Shown here: piece after piece, positions 1-8,625 of the stretch
Layout: each line of letters opens with the position of its first letter
Position numbering within the stretch: position 1 is the first letter of the stretch
NCBI GenBank assembly: GCA_900767675.1
Contig: CAAFZX010000022.1
Location: 1-64,000 of the forward strand
Source: an uncultured Collinsella sp.
GTDB lineage: Bacteria; Actinomycetota; Coriobacteriia; Coriobacteriales; Coriobacteriaceae
DNA length: 64,000 bases
Reading direction: 5' to 3'
Program-made: the position numbers and the translations under genes
The notes under the pieces: model-generated
What the model was told of the DNA's origin: nothing
Database searches by the model: none
What the model saw: the letters and a program-made list of their open reading frames with translations, nothing else

Positions 1-2
1 CC

Positions 3-167
3 GGCATGTATTCGGGCGCCGAGAAGCCGGTGATCATGGTGATCGTGAGCCGTCGTGAGCTCAACACCCTTAAGACCATCGTGCGCGAACGCGATCCGCG
101 CGCCATCGTGACCGTGGCAGACGTCACGGAAACCTTCGGCGAGGGCTTTAAGGACATCAGCGCGTAG
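3..167 (+). CDS. YitT/DUF2179-type membrane protein, C-terminal end (partial)
   Basis: An open frame enters from the left edge and stops at 165-167, giving the last 54 residues of a longer protein. The visible part reads like the DUF2179 cytoplasmic domain that closes YitT-family membrane proteins: a beta strand with IVSRREL, a helix with LKTIVRERDP, then VTVADVTETFGEGF at the end. In that family this domain follows five or six membrane helices, which would lie outside the window. The substrate of YitT proteins is not settled. The 208 bases after the stop hold no gene. Confidence 0.7.
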   Translation, partial: GMYSGAEKPVIMVIVSRRELNTLKTIVRERDPRAIVTVADVTETFGEGFKDISA

Positions 168-375
168 GATTGAGCGGGCCCGCATCCAAAAGACGTTCAC
201 ATTGATAAACCGTTTCATCAGGGCGTCTGCCTGCTCAATTGTTCAAATACTGATAAAAACTCTGGTAAAGCCTTCACTTTCCCGCATAATGGAGGGCGTA
301 CGTGCATCGCGGCCGGGCTGGGACTACCTTCTGTGCCGTGCGCATCTTGTCTAAAGAGGATGAAAGGAAGGCACA

Positions 376-1206
376 ATGAGCGACGAAGAGCTCAAAAAGG
401 TTGCCAACGAGGTAAGGAAGGGCATCGTCACCGGCGTGCACGCTGCCAAGTCCGGCCATCCGGGCGGTTCGCTCGGCGCTGCCGACATCATGACCTATCT
501 GTACTTTGAGGAAATGAATGTCGACCCGGCCGATCCCCGCAAGGCCGGCCGCGATCGCTTCGTGCTTTCCAAGGGTCACTGCGCGCCTGGTCTGTACGCC
601 GTGCTCGCCGAGCGCGGATTCTTCCCCAAGGAGAATCTCGAGACGCTGCGCCACATCGGCAGCCATCTGCAGGGTCACCCCAACATGAACGACACCCCGG
701 GCGTTGACATGTCCACCGGTTCGCTCGGCCAGGGCATCTCCGCCGCCGTGGGCATGGCCGTTGCCGCCAAGCACTGGGGCGACGACTATCGCACCTACGC
801 CCTGCTGGGCGACGGCGAGAGCGAGGAGGGCCAGGTCTGGGAGGCCGCCATGTTTGCCGGCAACCAGCAGCTCGACAACCTCTGCGTGATCGTCGACCAC
901 AACGGCCTGCAGATCGACGGCCCCGTCGAGGAGGTCAACGACCCCATGCCGCTCGCCGACAAGTTCCGCGCCTTCAAGTTCCACGTGGTGGAGCTCGCCG
1001 ACGGCAACGATTTCGATCAGATCCGCGCCGCCTTTGCCGAGGCCCGCGCCACCAAGGGTCAGCCGACCGCCATTATCGCCGAGACCACCAAGGGCAAGGG
1101 CGTTTCCTTTATGGAGAACCAGGTGGGTTGGCACGGCAAGGCCCCCAACGATGAACAGTTTGAGCAGGCCATGGCAGAGCTCACGGCCGCCGGAGAGGAG
1201 CTCTAG
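376..1206 (+). CDS. Transketolase, N-terminal (thiamine diphosphate-binding) subunit
   Basis: 276 residues forming the first half of a two-subunit transketolase, which moves two-carbon ketol units between sugar phosphates in the non-oxidative pentose phosphate pathway. Visible family features are AAKSGHPGGSLG near residue 17, SKGHCAPGLYA, TGSLGQGISAAVG and the diphosphate-binding motif GDGESEEGQVWEAAM followed by DHNGLQIDG. The start follows AAGGAAG with good spacing. The partner subunit begins one base after this stop, so the two are translationally coupled. Split transketolases are common in Actinobacteria, Firmicutes and archaea. A dihydroxyacetone synthase-like specificity cannot be excluded. 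Confidence 0.95.
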   Translation: MSDEELKKVANEVRKGIVTGVHAAKSGHPGGSLGAADIMTYLYFEEMNVDPADPRKAGRDRFVLSKGHCAPGLYAVLAERGFFPKENLETLRHIGSHLQGHPNMNDTPGVDMSTGSLGQGISAAVGMAVAAKHWGDDYRTYALLGDGESEEGQVWEAAMFAGNQQLDNLCVIVDHNGLQIDGPVEEVNDPMPLADKFRAFKFHVVELADGNDFDQIRAAFAEARATKGQPTAIIAETTKGKGVSFMENQVGWHGKAPNDEQFEQAMAELTAAGEEL

Positions 1207-1207
1207 G

Positions 1208-2149
1208 ATGGCAGACGTCAAGAAAATCGCCACGCGCGTAAGCTACGGCGAGGCCCTCGTCGAGCTCGCCAACGAGCACGATGACTTTGTGGTCCTCGAC
1301 GCCGACCTGGCCGCCGCCACGCAGACCGGAAAGTTCAAGGCAGCCTGCCCCGACCGCTTCTTCGATGTGGGCATCGCCGAGAGCAACCTGATGGGTGTTG
1401 CGGCTGGTATCGCAACCACCGGTCGTGTTGCCTTTGCGAGCACCTTTGCCATGTTTGCCGCTGGCCGCGCCTTTGAGCAGGTCCGCAATTCCATCGGCTA
1501 CCCGCACCTTAACGTTAAGATCGGTGCCACGCACGCCGGTATCTCGGTGGGCGAAGATGGCGCCACGCACCAGTGCTGTGAGGATATCGCCCTGATGCGC
1601 GTCATCCCCGGCATGACCGTGATTGTTCCCGCCGACGACGTTGAGGCCCGCGCCGTGACGCGCGCCGCTTACGAGTGCGATGGCCCCGTGTACATGCGCT
1701 TTGCCCGTCTGGCCTCGCCCGTTATCAACGATCCCGAGACCTACAAGTTCGAGCTGGGCCGCGGCATCGTCATGCGCGAGGGCACCGACGTCACCATCAT
1801 CGCCTGTGGCCTGATGGTCGGCGAGGCCCTCGAGGCCGCTGAGCAGCTTGCTGCCGAGGGTATCGATGCCGAGGTCATCAACATGCACACCATCAAGCCC
1901 ATCGACGCCGACCTGATCGTCAAGAGCGCCACCAAGACCGGCCACGTCGTGACCGTCGAGGAACACTCCGTGATCGGTGGCCTGGGCAGCGCCGTTGCCG
2001 ACGTCCTGTGTGAGCAGTGCCCGACGCCGCTCAAGAAGATTGGCGTCAACGACATCTTCGGCGAGTCCGGCCCGGGTGCCGAGCTCCTGCACAAGTACGG
2101 CCTGGACGCCGCCAACATCGTGGCGACCACCAAGGAGTTCTTGGCCTAG
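1208..2149 (+). CDS. Transketolase, C-terminal (pyrimidine-binding) subunit
   Basis: 313 residues, completing the transketolase with the 276-residue subunit just upstream. The protein has the Pyr domain of the thiamine diphosphate enzymes (GIAESNLMGVAAGIA carries the conserved catalytic Glu; FAMFAAGRAFEQVRNSI follows) and the C-terminal transketolase domain (INMHTIKPID, VEEHSVIGGLGSAV, DIFGESG). The ATG at 1208 is one base past the upstream stop and its Shine-Dalgarno lies inside that gene (GGAGAGGAG). The frame is open further upstream, but that part overlaps the partner gene and is not conserved. A strong hairpin follows at 2187-2222. Confidence 0.95.
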   Translation: MADVKKIATRVSYGEALVELANEHDDFVVLDADLAAATQTGKFKAACPDRFFDVGIAESNLMGVAAGIATTGRVAFASTFAMFAAGRAFEQVRNSIGYPHLNVKIGATHAGISVGEDGATHQCCEDIALMRVIPGMTVIVPADDVEARAVTRAAYECDGPVYMRFARLASPVINDPETYKFELGRGIVMREGTDVTIIACGLMVGEALEAAEQLAAEGIDAEVINMHTIKPIDADLIVKSATKTGHVVTVEEHSVIGGLGSAVADVLCEQCPTPLKKIGVNDIFGESGPGAELLHKYGLDAANIVATTKEFLA

Positions 2150-2186
2150 GTAACGATACAGCCTGATGATTTGACAGGTTGATATG

Positions 2187-2222
2187 AATCGGGGCGACGG
2201 TTATCGTACCGTCGCCCCGATT
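2187..2222. terminator. Bidirectional terminator hairpin
   Basis: A perfect 15-bp stem (AATCGGGGCGACGGT and its complement) around a 6-base loop lies between two convergent genes, the transketolase subunit and the zinc-ribbon protein. The arms begin with A-rich and end with T-rich bases, so it can serve both strands. Confidence 0.8.
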
Positions 2223-2225
2223 TGT

Positions 2226-3482
2226 CTATCGAGCCTTGATGCCGGCTGCAAGGGCATCGGCGTAAATCTTGTCAACCGAGAAGAGCGTGTCGCTGGACGG
2301 CGCGTTTGCCGCCTGCATCTCAGAGATGATGGTATCCAGCGAAACCGTGCCCATCGATTGCAGATTAAGCATGATGCTGGCTTCGTCATCGGTGCAGGTG
2401 GGCGAGGAACTTTCGAAGGCCGGTAAATGGTGCATGGCCGCATCGTAGGCCCAGCGACGGATCCAAATCTCGACATAGCGCCCGTTGCCCAGGTCGAGAT
2501 CTTTCGTGATGCTCGTTTCAACATCGCCGGCAGCCTCAGCCTTGTGATCGAAGCCTTCGACCCAGCCGATTTCCTTGCTGGGATAGCGAGATGCATAGAA
2601 TACAATTTTGTCGCCTTTGACGACCGGCAACACCTGACCGCTCCAATACTCGGGCAGGTCGATCGTAAAGGTCTGGGCTTCGGCATGAAGTGCCGCGGCC
2701 TTGCGCTCTTCTGCCGCCTTGCGCTGCTCCTCTTCTTTGGCGGCGACGGCGGTGTCGCGGCGGTTCGTTGCGGCGTGTTGCAGCGCATCGACGTTGGGCG
2801 CGTCCTTGCCCTTGTATGCCATGGCGAGCGTCACAGCGTCGTTGATCTCGTCGTCGGTTACCTCGGCGGCGTCGATGGGCGTAAAGTCCAAAACCGAATC
2901 CTGCTCGGCGAGTTCTGCCAAGTCGATCTTCTCGCCCTTGGCAAAGACGTCGTCGATAGTAAGCTCGGCTTTTGTACAAGGCACCTGGTAGATGGCGCCA
3001 TCGGCGGCGATGGGGGAGCCGGCCGCCTTGAGCGTGTACTTGCCCTGGATAAGCTTGATGCCCGAGCCGTCGGAAGCGACATATTCGACCTTGTCGACTT
3101 TCTTTCCGTCGACCGTCTTGCCCTTTACGCGCACCGGCACACGAGAAGCGCCGTTATCGGTGTCCCAACCTTCAGCCTTTACACTCACCACGAGTGCATG
3201 CTTGGAATGCGCCGACTCATACTGCTCCTGCTCCTGAACATGCTGCTGATGCAGGTGATACGCCAGCCCACCGCCCCCGCCAACAACGATTACCGCCGCG
3301 CAGACGATAGCGATCGCGACGCCTTTCTTGGACTTCTTGCTGGGGGCGGGCGAACCCACAGGTGCCGGCGCAACCGCGGACTCGGCTACGGGCATAGCCT
3401 GTGTCCCGTCAAGTGCAGCCCCGCATCCCACGCAAAACCGAGCCTCATCAGCAAGCTCAGCACCACAATAAGGACAAACCAT
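2226..3482 (-). CDS. Zinc-ribbon, single-pass membrane protein of unknown function
   Basis: 418 residues. The N-terminus is a double-CxxC zinc ribbon (CPYCGAEL and CVGCGAAL, residues 3-25), followed by a Ser/Pro/Ala linker, a lysine patch (KKSKKG) and one membrane helix at about residues 60-80 (VAIAIVCAAVIVVGGGGG). The large C-terminal part should lie outside the cell and has no domain I recognise. It holds an Ala/Glu/Arg-rich coiled segment (about 250-280) and a beta-rich region with DLPEYWSGQV. The ATG at 3482 follows GGAGGTT; the frame is open upstream but lacks a ribosome site there. Such zinc_ribbon_2 proteins are multi-copy in Coriobacteria (family knowledge) and may be cell-surface sensors or envelope factors. 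Confidence 0.75.
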   Translation of the reverse strand: MVCPYCGAELADEARFCVGCGAALDGTQAMPVAESAVAPAPVGSPAPSKKSKKGVAIAIVCAAVIVVGGGGGLAYHLHQQHVQEQEQYESAHSKHALVVSVKAEGWDTDNGASRVPVRVKGKTVDGKKVDKVEYVASDGSGIKLIQGKYTLKAAGSPIAADGAIYQVPCTKAELTIDDVFAKGEKIDLAELAEQDSVLDFTPIDAAEVTDDEINDAVTLAMAYKGKDAPNVDALQHAATNRRDTAVAAKEEEQRKAAEERKAAALHAEAQTFTIDLPEYWSGQVLPVVKGDKIVFYASRYPSKEIGWVEGFDHKAEAAGDVETSITKDLDLGNGRYVEIWIRRWAYDAAMHHLPAFESSSPTCTDDEASIMLNLQSMGTVSLDTIISEMQAANAPSSDTLFSVDKIYADALAAGIKAR

Positions 3483-3573
3483 ATCAACCTCCAGCAAGCC
3501 TAGAGCTACCCATCTAGCCCAACTGTAAAGCGAAAACCCCACCCCAAGTTGCGCAACAATGAGCCCCAATATA

Positions 3574-3640
3574 AGTTGCGGTGAAATAGGGACTGATTAG
3601 GGCTTTTAACCGCTAAAACAGCCCCTATTTCACCACAACT
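3574..3640. repeat. Family B palindrome, copy 1
   Basis: A 67-bp inverted repeat with 21-bp arms (AGTTGCGGTGAAATAGGGACT on the left) and a 25-base loop. The right arm mismatches the left at a few positions only. The same arm sequence returns at 17433-17499. It sits upstream of the zinc-ribbon protein gene in a divergent intergenic region. Confidence 0.8.
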
Positions 3641-3769
3641 TCTATAGAGGCCGTATCAAGCGGGGTTTCTATTGGGAAAAGGGCCCAGCACAACAAAGTG
3701 CAATTCAGCCAGACCCATGCATGGTTTTGCTGCATTCAAGACGAACGCATCGACTCCTTAGTAGCCGCA

Positions 3770-3892
3770 GGCCGCGCACAGGGTTACCTCCCAAATCTTT
3801 CCGCAGGACGGAGGAGCCCCCGCAGCGCGAAGCGCGCAGCGGGGGCTCCGACATGTCCGAGGACGATTTGGGAGGTAACCCTGCGCCCGGCC
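3770..3892 (+). ncRNA. Family D structured element, copy 1 (candidate structured RNA)
   Basis: A long, nearly fully paired hairpin. The outer stem pairs AGGGTTACCTCCCAAATC (3780-3797) with its complement at 3865-3882. The inner stem pairs GGAGCCCCCGC with GCGGGGGCTCC. Between the stems lie TTCCGCAGGACG (3799-3810) and ACATGTCCGAGGACG (3851-3865). Both blocks are identical in a second copy at 59988-60108 (opposite strand), although the stems there have other sequences. This could be a structured RNA, a cruciform-forming DNA repeat or a terminator. The strand given is the one that carries the blocks in this order. Confidence 0.55.
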
Positions 3893-3943
3893 GGACAGAT
3901 CCCAAAGCCCGCCATGCTTCTTATGTGCAGCAAAGGCAATCCT

Positions 3944-3951
3944 GCTAAAAT
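3944..3951 (+). promoter_or_regulatory. Extended -10 promoter element for ftsEX
   Basis: TGCTAAAAT is an extended -10 box 46 bases before the GTG start of ftsE. There is no clear -35 hexamer at the matching distance, which fits an extended -10 promoter. Confidence 0.4.
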
Positions 3952-3996
3952 ACAAAGCGCTCATGTAGTTTAAACGCACGATGATAAGGAGCACCA

Positions 3997-5217
3997 GTGG
4001 GTAACCACTTCCGTACCTCCGGTGCGGGCGATGATGCCCCCAAGACGCAGACAGGCGTCCAGGGCAGTCGTTTCGCCACTCCGGATTCAGAGGGCCAGCC
4101 TGTTGCTCAGGCCCCCACTCAGCCGGCAGATCAGGCACAGCCGGCATCCGATCCCTTTGCCTACAATCCCACCAGCGATGTCGCGCTTTCCGGCACGGCG
4201 GGTTTTGAGCCCGTTCAGGCCGTGACCGCTCGCGTGGAGCAGCCTCAGGCTGGCGCCGCCACGCCGCAGCCTACCATGGCCGGCATTCCCGACCCCATGG
4301 CCCCCGCGACGCCGGTTCTTCAGCCTGCGCAGTCCGGTCTCTTTGCCGCTATTCCCGATCCCACGCAGCCTGCTGCCCCGGTGGTCGAGAGCGATCAGGC
4401 CGCCGAGGTCGCAAGCCTCGATAACGCGCTCAACAACCCCGATTTTACGTCGGTGTTTGCGCCCATCGATCCGCAAGCCAGCCGCAAGAAGATGGCCAAG
4501 CAGGCCGGTGTCGAGCCCGTCATCCTTATGGAGCATGTCACCAAGATCTATCCGGCACAGCCCAACAAGCCTGCACTCAACGACATCAACATCGAGATCT
4601 ATCCGGGCGAGTTCGTCTTCCTGGTCGGTCATTCCGGCTCGGGTAAGACCACGCTGCTGTCGACGCTCAACCGCGACGTCAAGCCGACGAGCGGCCGCAT
4701 CTTGGTTGCCGGTCAGGACCTCATGAAGATCAAGAACCGCAAGGTTCCGTTCCTGCGCCGTCAGATTGGCGCCGTGTTCCAGGACTTTAAGCTTCTGCCG
4801 CAAAAGACCGCCTACGAAAACGTGGCGTTTGCCCTGCAGTGCATCGGCAAGCCCAAGGGCGTCATTCGCAGCCAGGTGCCGGAGGTGCTGCGTCTGGTCG
4901 GTCTGGCCGATCAGATGGACTCGCTGCCCGACCAGCTTTCCGGTGGCGAGCAGCAGCGCGTCGCCGTCGCCCGCGCTATGGTCAACCGTCCGCCGCTGCT
5001 GATCTGCGACGAGCCCACGGGTAACCTCGACCCGGCGATCTCGCTGGGCATCATGAAGCTGCTCGAGCGTATTAACCGCACCGGCACCACCGTGATCGTC
5101 GCCACGCACGACCGCGAGATGGTCGATAGCATGCACCGTCGCGTGATCGCCCTCGAGGGCGGCCACGTTATCCGCGACCAGGAGAGGGGAGGTTACGGCA
5201 ACTATGGCACCAACTAA
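3997..5217 (+). CDS. ftsE: Cell division ATP-binding protein FtsE with long N-terminal extension
   Basis: 406 residues, against about 230 for usual FtsE. Residues 175-406 are the ABC ATPase: Walker A GHSGSGKTT (about 211), Q-loop VFQDFKLLPQ, signature LSGGEQQR, Walker B LLICDEPTGNLD and switch THD. With FtsX it couples ATP hydrolysis at the septum to activation of peptidoglycan hydrolases outside the cell. The first 174 residues are a low-complexity Ala/Pro/Gln/Thr-rich, probably disordered tail. It is real coding sequence: a GTG start at 3997 follows AAGGA and the frame has no internal ribosome site closer to the ATPase. The gene overlaps ftsX by 14 bases. Confidence 0.93.
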   Translation: MGNHFRTSGAGDDAPKTQTGVQGSRFATPDSEGQPVAQAPTQPADQAQPASDPFAYNPTSDVALSGTAGFEPVQAVTARVEQPQAGAATPQPTMAGIPDPMAPATPVLQPAQSGLFAAIPDPTQPAAPVVESDQAAEVASLDNALNNPDFTSVFAPIDPQASRKKMAKQAGVEPVILMEHVTKIYPAQPNKPALNDINIEIYPGEFVFLVGHSGSGKTTLLSTLNRDVKPTSGRILVAGQDLMKIKNRKVPFLRRQIGAVFQDFKLLPQKTAYENVAFALQCIGKPKGVIRSQVPEVLRLVGLADQMDSLPDQLSGGEQQRVAVARAMVNRPPLLICDEPTGNLDPAISLGIMKLLERINRTGTTVIVATHDREMVDSMHRRVIALEGGHVIRDQERGGYGNYGTN

Positions 5218-6124
5218 CGTGGGCTACTCCTTCAAAGAGGCAATCAGTCACTTCTTCCGTAACTGGACTACCTCGCTCGGCGCCGTCATCACGATCTTCC
5301 TTTCGCTGTTTATCATCGGCCTGTTCATCATGGGCTCCGCGATGCTGAACTCCGTGATCGGCACCGTCGAGGATCAGGTTGTCATCAACGCGTTCATTAG
5401 CGATGACGCCGATCAGGCCGATGTCCAGGCTTTTGAGGCCGAACTCAAGACGTGGAGCAACGTCAAGTCCGTGACGTACAAGGACAAGGACGACGCACTG
5501 GCCGAGTACACGAGCAAGATGTCGGGTAACGCCGACGCTACCATGAGCGCGCTTGACGGTCAGAACCCACTGCCGGCTTCGTTTGCCATCGAGATGGACG
5601 ATCCGTCCATGGTCGAGAGCACGGCCCAGAAGCTCAAGAAGAACGCCGATTTTCAGAAGATCGCGGACGACGGCGACGTTAACGCGAGCGTTCTGTACGG
5701 CCAGGAGGAAGTGAGCCGCCTGTTCCAGGTGACGAACTACATTCGTATCGCCGCTGTGGTACTCGTCGGCCTGCTGACCTTTATCGCGTTCATTTTCATT
5801 AACAACACGATCCGCCTGTCCATTACGGCGCGTCGTCGTGAGATCGCGATCATGCGTCTGGTGGGCGCAAGCAACGGCTTCATTCGCGGGCCGTTCATTA
5901 CCGAGGGCGTGCTGCAGGCCATTTTGGGCTCGCTGCTTTCCATCGGCGTGCTGGAGCTGCTGCGTAACCTGATGGTTCCGCGTTTGCAGGAGAGCATCGG
6001 TTGGATGTCGTTTGCGCTGCCGATGCAGTACTACCTGGTGACCTACGCCGCGCTGATTTTGGTCGGCGTCATTATCGGTCTCTTTGGTTCCGCCATCGCC
6101 ATGCGCCGCTATCTGCGCGTGTAG
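5204..6124 (+). CDS. ftsX: Cell division protein FtsX (permease-like)
   Basis: 306 residues, the usual FtsX length. The membrane partner of FtsE has a first helix at about 25-48 (AVITIFLSLFIIGLFIMG), then an extracellular domain of about 120 residues carrying the hydrolase-partner surface. Three further helices follow (VVLVGLLTFIAFIFI, ITEGVLQAILGSLLSIG, AALILVGVIIGLFGS). The cytoplasmic loop RREIAIMRLVGASNGFIRGPF is the family hallmark. Start and Shine-Dalgarno (GGAGAGGGGAGG) lie inside the end of ftsE. No hydrolase gene sits beside it, so the activated hydrolase must be encoded elsewhere. A terminator follows directly. Confidence 0.95.
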   Translation: MAPTNVGYSFKEAISHFFRNWTTSLGAVITIFLSLFIIGLFIMGSAMLNSVIGTVEDQVVINAFISDDADQADVQAFEAELKTWSNVKSVTYKDKDDALAEYTSKMSGNADATMSALDGQNPLPASFAIEMDDPSMVESTAQKLKKNADFQKIADDGDVNASVLYGQEEVSRLFQVTNYIRIAAVVLVGLLTFIAFIFINNTIRLSITARRREIAIMRLVGASNGFIRGPFITEGVLQAILGSLLSIGVLELLRNLMVPRLQESIGWMSFALPMQYYLVTYAALILVGVIIGLFGSAIAMRRYLRV

Positions 6125-6148
6125 GCGTGCTTGGAATTCGTTCCTTCA

Positions 6149-6181
6149 ACGGGTCGTCTCTTTTGGGGCGGCCCGTTTTTT
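6149..6181 (+). terminator. Rho-independent terminator of ftsEX
   Basis: ACGGGTCGTC pairs with GGCGGCCCGT across a short T-rich loop and is followed by a run of T. It lies 25 bases after the ftsX stop. Confidence 0.8.
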
Positions 6182-6266
6182 GATCCCTAGGGGACGGCAG
6201 GATTGCGGATCATCGTGGCGCTGGTCTATCTATGTGACCCGCAATCCTGCCGTCTCCTAGGGATCA
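6181..6266. repeat. Long imperfect palindrome between ftsX and rnr
   Basis: Arms of about 28 bp (TGATCCCTAGGGGACGGCAG on the left, continuing GATTGCGG) pair with 6239-6266 around a loop of 22-30 bases. It starts exactly where the ftsX terminator ends. The arms contain GGGGAC, shared with other intergenic palindromes in this window. Only one copy was seen here. Confidence 0.7.
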
Positions 6267-6316
6267 TTTGGGTAGACTCTTGGGGTGTAAACGGCCATCG
6301 ATAGTAAGGAGGCGCC

Positions 6317-8452
6317 ATGGGGCGCAATAACAAGCATAAGCGTGGAGCTCGCAATAAGCGCGGGCCGGTGCGCAGCGAGCGTCGCCCGAGTCTGACCGGA
6401 CGCGTGCAGCTCCATGAGCATAGCGCCTACGTTGTAACCGAAAACGGCGACTACAAGGTCATGGGCCGCGGCAAGCGCGAGATTATGGACGGCGATACCG
6501 TTGCCGTAAGTATTAAGAACAGCCCGTATGGCGAGCGACGCGCCGTAATCGAGGGCGTCGTCGAGCGTGCAGCCATTAGTGTGGTGGGCACGTACCAGAC
6601 CGCCGGCCCGCTCGGGGTGATCGAGCTGCTTGATTCTCGCCTTAAGGCCGATTTCTTTATTCTGCCGGAGGACACCTCGGCGGAGCGCTTGGGCGTTTAT
6701 CCGGGTGACGCGGTCGTCGCGCGCATTCTGACATATCCGACGCGTCTGGAATCGGGCACCGTGACGATCGAGCGCCGTATTGGCGGCGATGATGCGCCCG
6801 ATTTGGGCGTTCAGTATGTGATGGCGCGCTATGGCTATACCGATACGTATCCCGAGGCCGCGCTAGCCGAGGCCGAGGCACTTTCGCTCGATGTGGCCTC
6901 GGCGCTTAAGGACCCGCTCCGCCGAGACCTGCGCGACCGCTTTGTCATTACGATTGATCCGGTCGACGCGCGCGACTTTGACGACGCCATCTCGCTGGAG
7001 CGCACGCCCGAGGGTGGCTACAAGCTGGGTGTCCATATTGCCGACGTTTCGCACTATGTTGCCTGGGACGGACATATCGATCTGGAAGCCCGCCATCGCA
7101 CGACGTCGGTGTATCTTGCCGATCGCGTGCTGCCCATGTTGCCCGAGCGCCTGTCGAACGATTTGTGCTCGCTGCGTCCCGACGAGGATCGCCTGGCGTT
7201 TACCGTCGACATTGAGCTCGACGCGCAGGGTCGCGTGCGCCATTACGATCCCTATCCCAGCGTGATTCGCTCACGCGTGCGCATGGACTACGACGGCGCC
7301 GAGGCGCTGCTGGTACGTGCCGGTGCGGTGGAGTATTCGGTGCTGGAGGGCGCCGCCGAGGATGTTGCCGCGGTTGAAGCCTCGCGCGAGGAAGCGCTCG
7401 AGCGCGGGCTTGCGTGCGAGAAAACCGCCCGCGGCTATAACGTCGACTTGGAGGATTTCCTCGTAGCCGCCAACGAACTCGCCGAGCTTCGCCGTCGTAT
7501 TCGTCGCGCGCGCGGTTCGGTCGACTTTGATACGGCCGAGATCCGTGCGCTGTTGGATGGGGACGGTGTGCCCGTGCAGATCGTGGCCCGTGAGCGCTCG
7601 TGTGCCACGTCGCTGATTGAGGAAGCCATGCTGCTGGCCAACGAGTGCGTGGCGGAGTGGCTGGCCGACCGCGATATCGAGGCCTGCTATCGCGTGCACG
7701 ACGATCCCAGCCCCGACAGCCTGCACGGTGCCGCCGTGGCGCTGGCACAGCTGGGTATCATCGATGACCGTCGCGCGGCAGGCATTGCTCTGGGAAGCCC
7801 CGACGAGCTGCAGGCGGCGGTTGATGCCGCAGCCGGTACGGCCAACGCGCCGCTCGTCAACACGTTGCTGCTGCGCAGTATGCAGCGCGCACTGTACAAG
7901 CCGCGCAACGAGGGCCACTTTGCACTTGCCGCGCCGTGCTATTGCCACTTTACGAGTCCCATTCGCCGCTATCCCGACCTGGTGGTGCATCGCGTACTCA
8001 AGCTGCAGCTGGCCTACGAGCGGCTGGGCGGCAAGGACGCCTTGGTGCGTACGCCGCGGCTGATCGGTAAGGGTCGCGAGTCCCTGCCGCGCATCCTGCC
8101 GCAAATCTGCCGCGCGTGCAGCGATGCCGAGCGTGCGGCCGACGCCGCCAGCCATGCGACGCAAAAGATCAAGATCGCCCAGTACTACGAGGACCGCCTG
8201 GGCGAGCGCTACACCGGAACGATCTCGTGGGTCAGCAGCATGGGCCTCTTCGTGCGCCTGGATCTGACACAGGTTGAGGGTCTGGTTTCGATCAAGAGTC
8301 TGGGCAACGAGTGGTTTGAGTTTGATGAGGACGCGCTCACGCTCACGGGCGCCGACACGGGGACCCGCTATGAGCTGGGGCAGCGCGTGATCATCGAGGT
8401 CTCGCGCGTCAACACCACGCGCGGACACTTGGATTTTAGGCTTATTCATTAG
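6317..8452 (+). CDS. rnr: Ribonuclease R
   Basis: 711 residues, a little shorter than E. coli RNase R (about 810). This processive 3'-5' exoribonuclease degrades structured RNA, rRNA and, with tmRNA and SmpB, non-stop mRNA; smpB is at 16950. The order is a basic N-terminal tail (NNKHKRGARNKRG), cold-shock-like domains (about 25-190), the RNB catalytic domain and a C-terminal S1 domain (YTGTISWVSSMGLFVRL). The metal-binding aspartates lie in DPVDARDFDDAISL near residue 215. HFTSPIRRYPDLVVHR near residue 550 is the other RNB hallmark. The ATG follows AAGGAGG. A terminator lies 26 bases after the stop. Confidence 0.95.
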   Translation: MGRNNKHKRGARNKRGPVRSERRPSLTGRVQLHEHSAYVVTENGDYKVMGRGKREIMDGDTVAVSIKNSPYGERRAVIEGVVERAAISVVGTYQTAGPLGVIELLDSRLKADFFILPEDTSAERLGVYPGDAVVARILTYPTRLESGTVTIERRIGGDDAPDLGVQYVMARYGYTDTYPEAALAEAEALSLDVASALKDPLRRDLRDRFVITIDPVDARDFDDAISLERTPEGGYKLGVHIADVSHYVAWDGHIDLEARHRTTSVYLADRVLPMLPERLSNDLCSLRPDEDRLAFTVDIELDAQGRVRHYDPYPSVIRSRVRMDYDGAEALLVRAGAVEYSVLEGAAEDVAAVEASREEALERGLACEKTARGYNVDLEDFLVAANELAELRRRIRRARGSVDFDTAEIRALLDGDGVPVQIVARERSCATSLIEEAMLLANECVAEWLADRDIEACYRVHDDPSPDSLHGAAVALAQLGIIDDRRAAGIALGSPDELQAAVDAAAGTANAPLVNTLLLRSMQRALYKPRNEGHFALAAPCYCHFTSPIRRYPDLVVHRVLKLQLAYERLGGKDALVRTPRLIGKGRESLPRILPQICRACSDAERAADAASHATQKIKIAQYYEDRLGERYTGTISWVSSMGLFVRLDLTQVEGLVSIKSLGNEWFEFDEDALTLTGADTGTRYELGQRVIIEVSRVNTTRGHLDFRLIH

Positions 8453-8478
8453 CCGGAACTTAGTGATTGATAGAGAAC

Positions 8479-8506
8479 GGGGCGGTCTTTTGGGGCCGCC
8501 TTTTTT
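8479..8506 (+). terminator. Rho-independent terminator of rnr
   Basis: GGCGGTC and GGCCGCC pair over a short loop, followed by six T. It ends the rnr transcript before the resolvase gene. Confidence 0.8.
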
Positions 8507-8566
8507 GTGGCGCATCAATCGCCTTGCCGCTCGCGCGCTCGCGTCATCCGCCTGCTATAGGGGAGA

Positions 8567-8607
8567 TAAAACCTACCAAAATAAACCTGTTCCTTTTGGG
8601 AGGTTTA
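8567..8607. repeat. Inverted repeat upstream of the resolvase gene
   Basis: AAACCTACCAAAA (8569-8581) faces TTTTGGGAGGTTT (8594-8606) with one mismatch and a 12-base loop that holds another AAACCT. It lies about 20 bases before the resolvase ATG. It could be an operator, a recombinase binding site or an mRNA hairpin that hides GGGAGG. Confidence 0.55.
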
Positions 8608-8625
8608 CGAGAGAGCGGGGATGAG

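Noticed and set aside
274..1233. Long minus-strand open frame across the transketolase gene
   Set aside because: It is the antisense shadow of a GC-rich coding gene; it has no ribosome site and reads as low-complexity Gly/Ala/His/Leu.
3698..3973. Short open frames across the 3.7-4.0 kb palindrome
   Set aside because: They run through a self-complementary element on both strands and have no conserved product.
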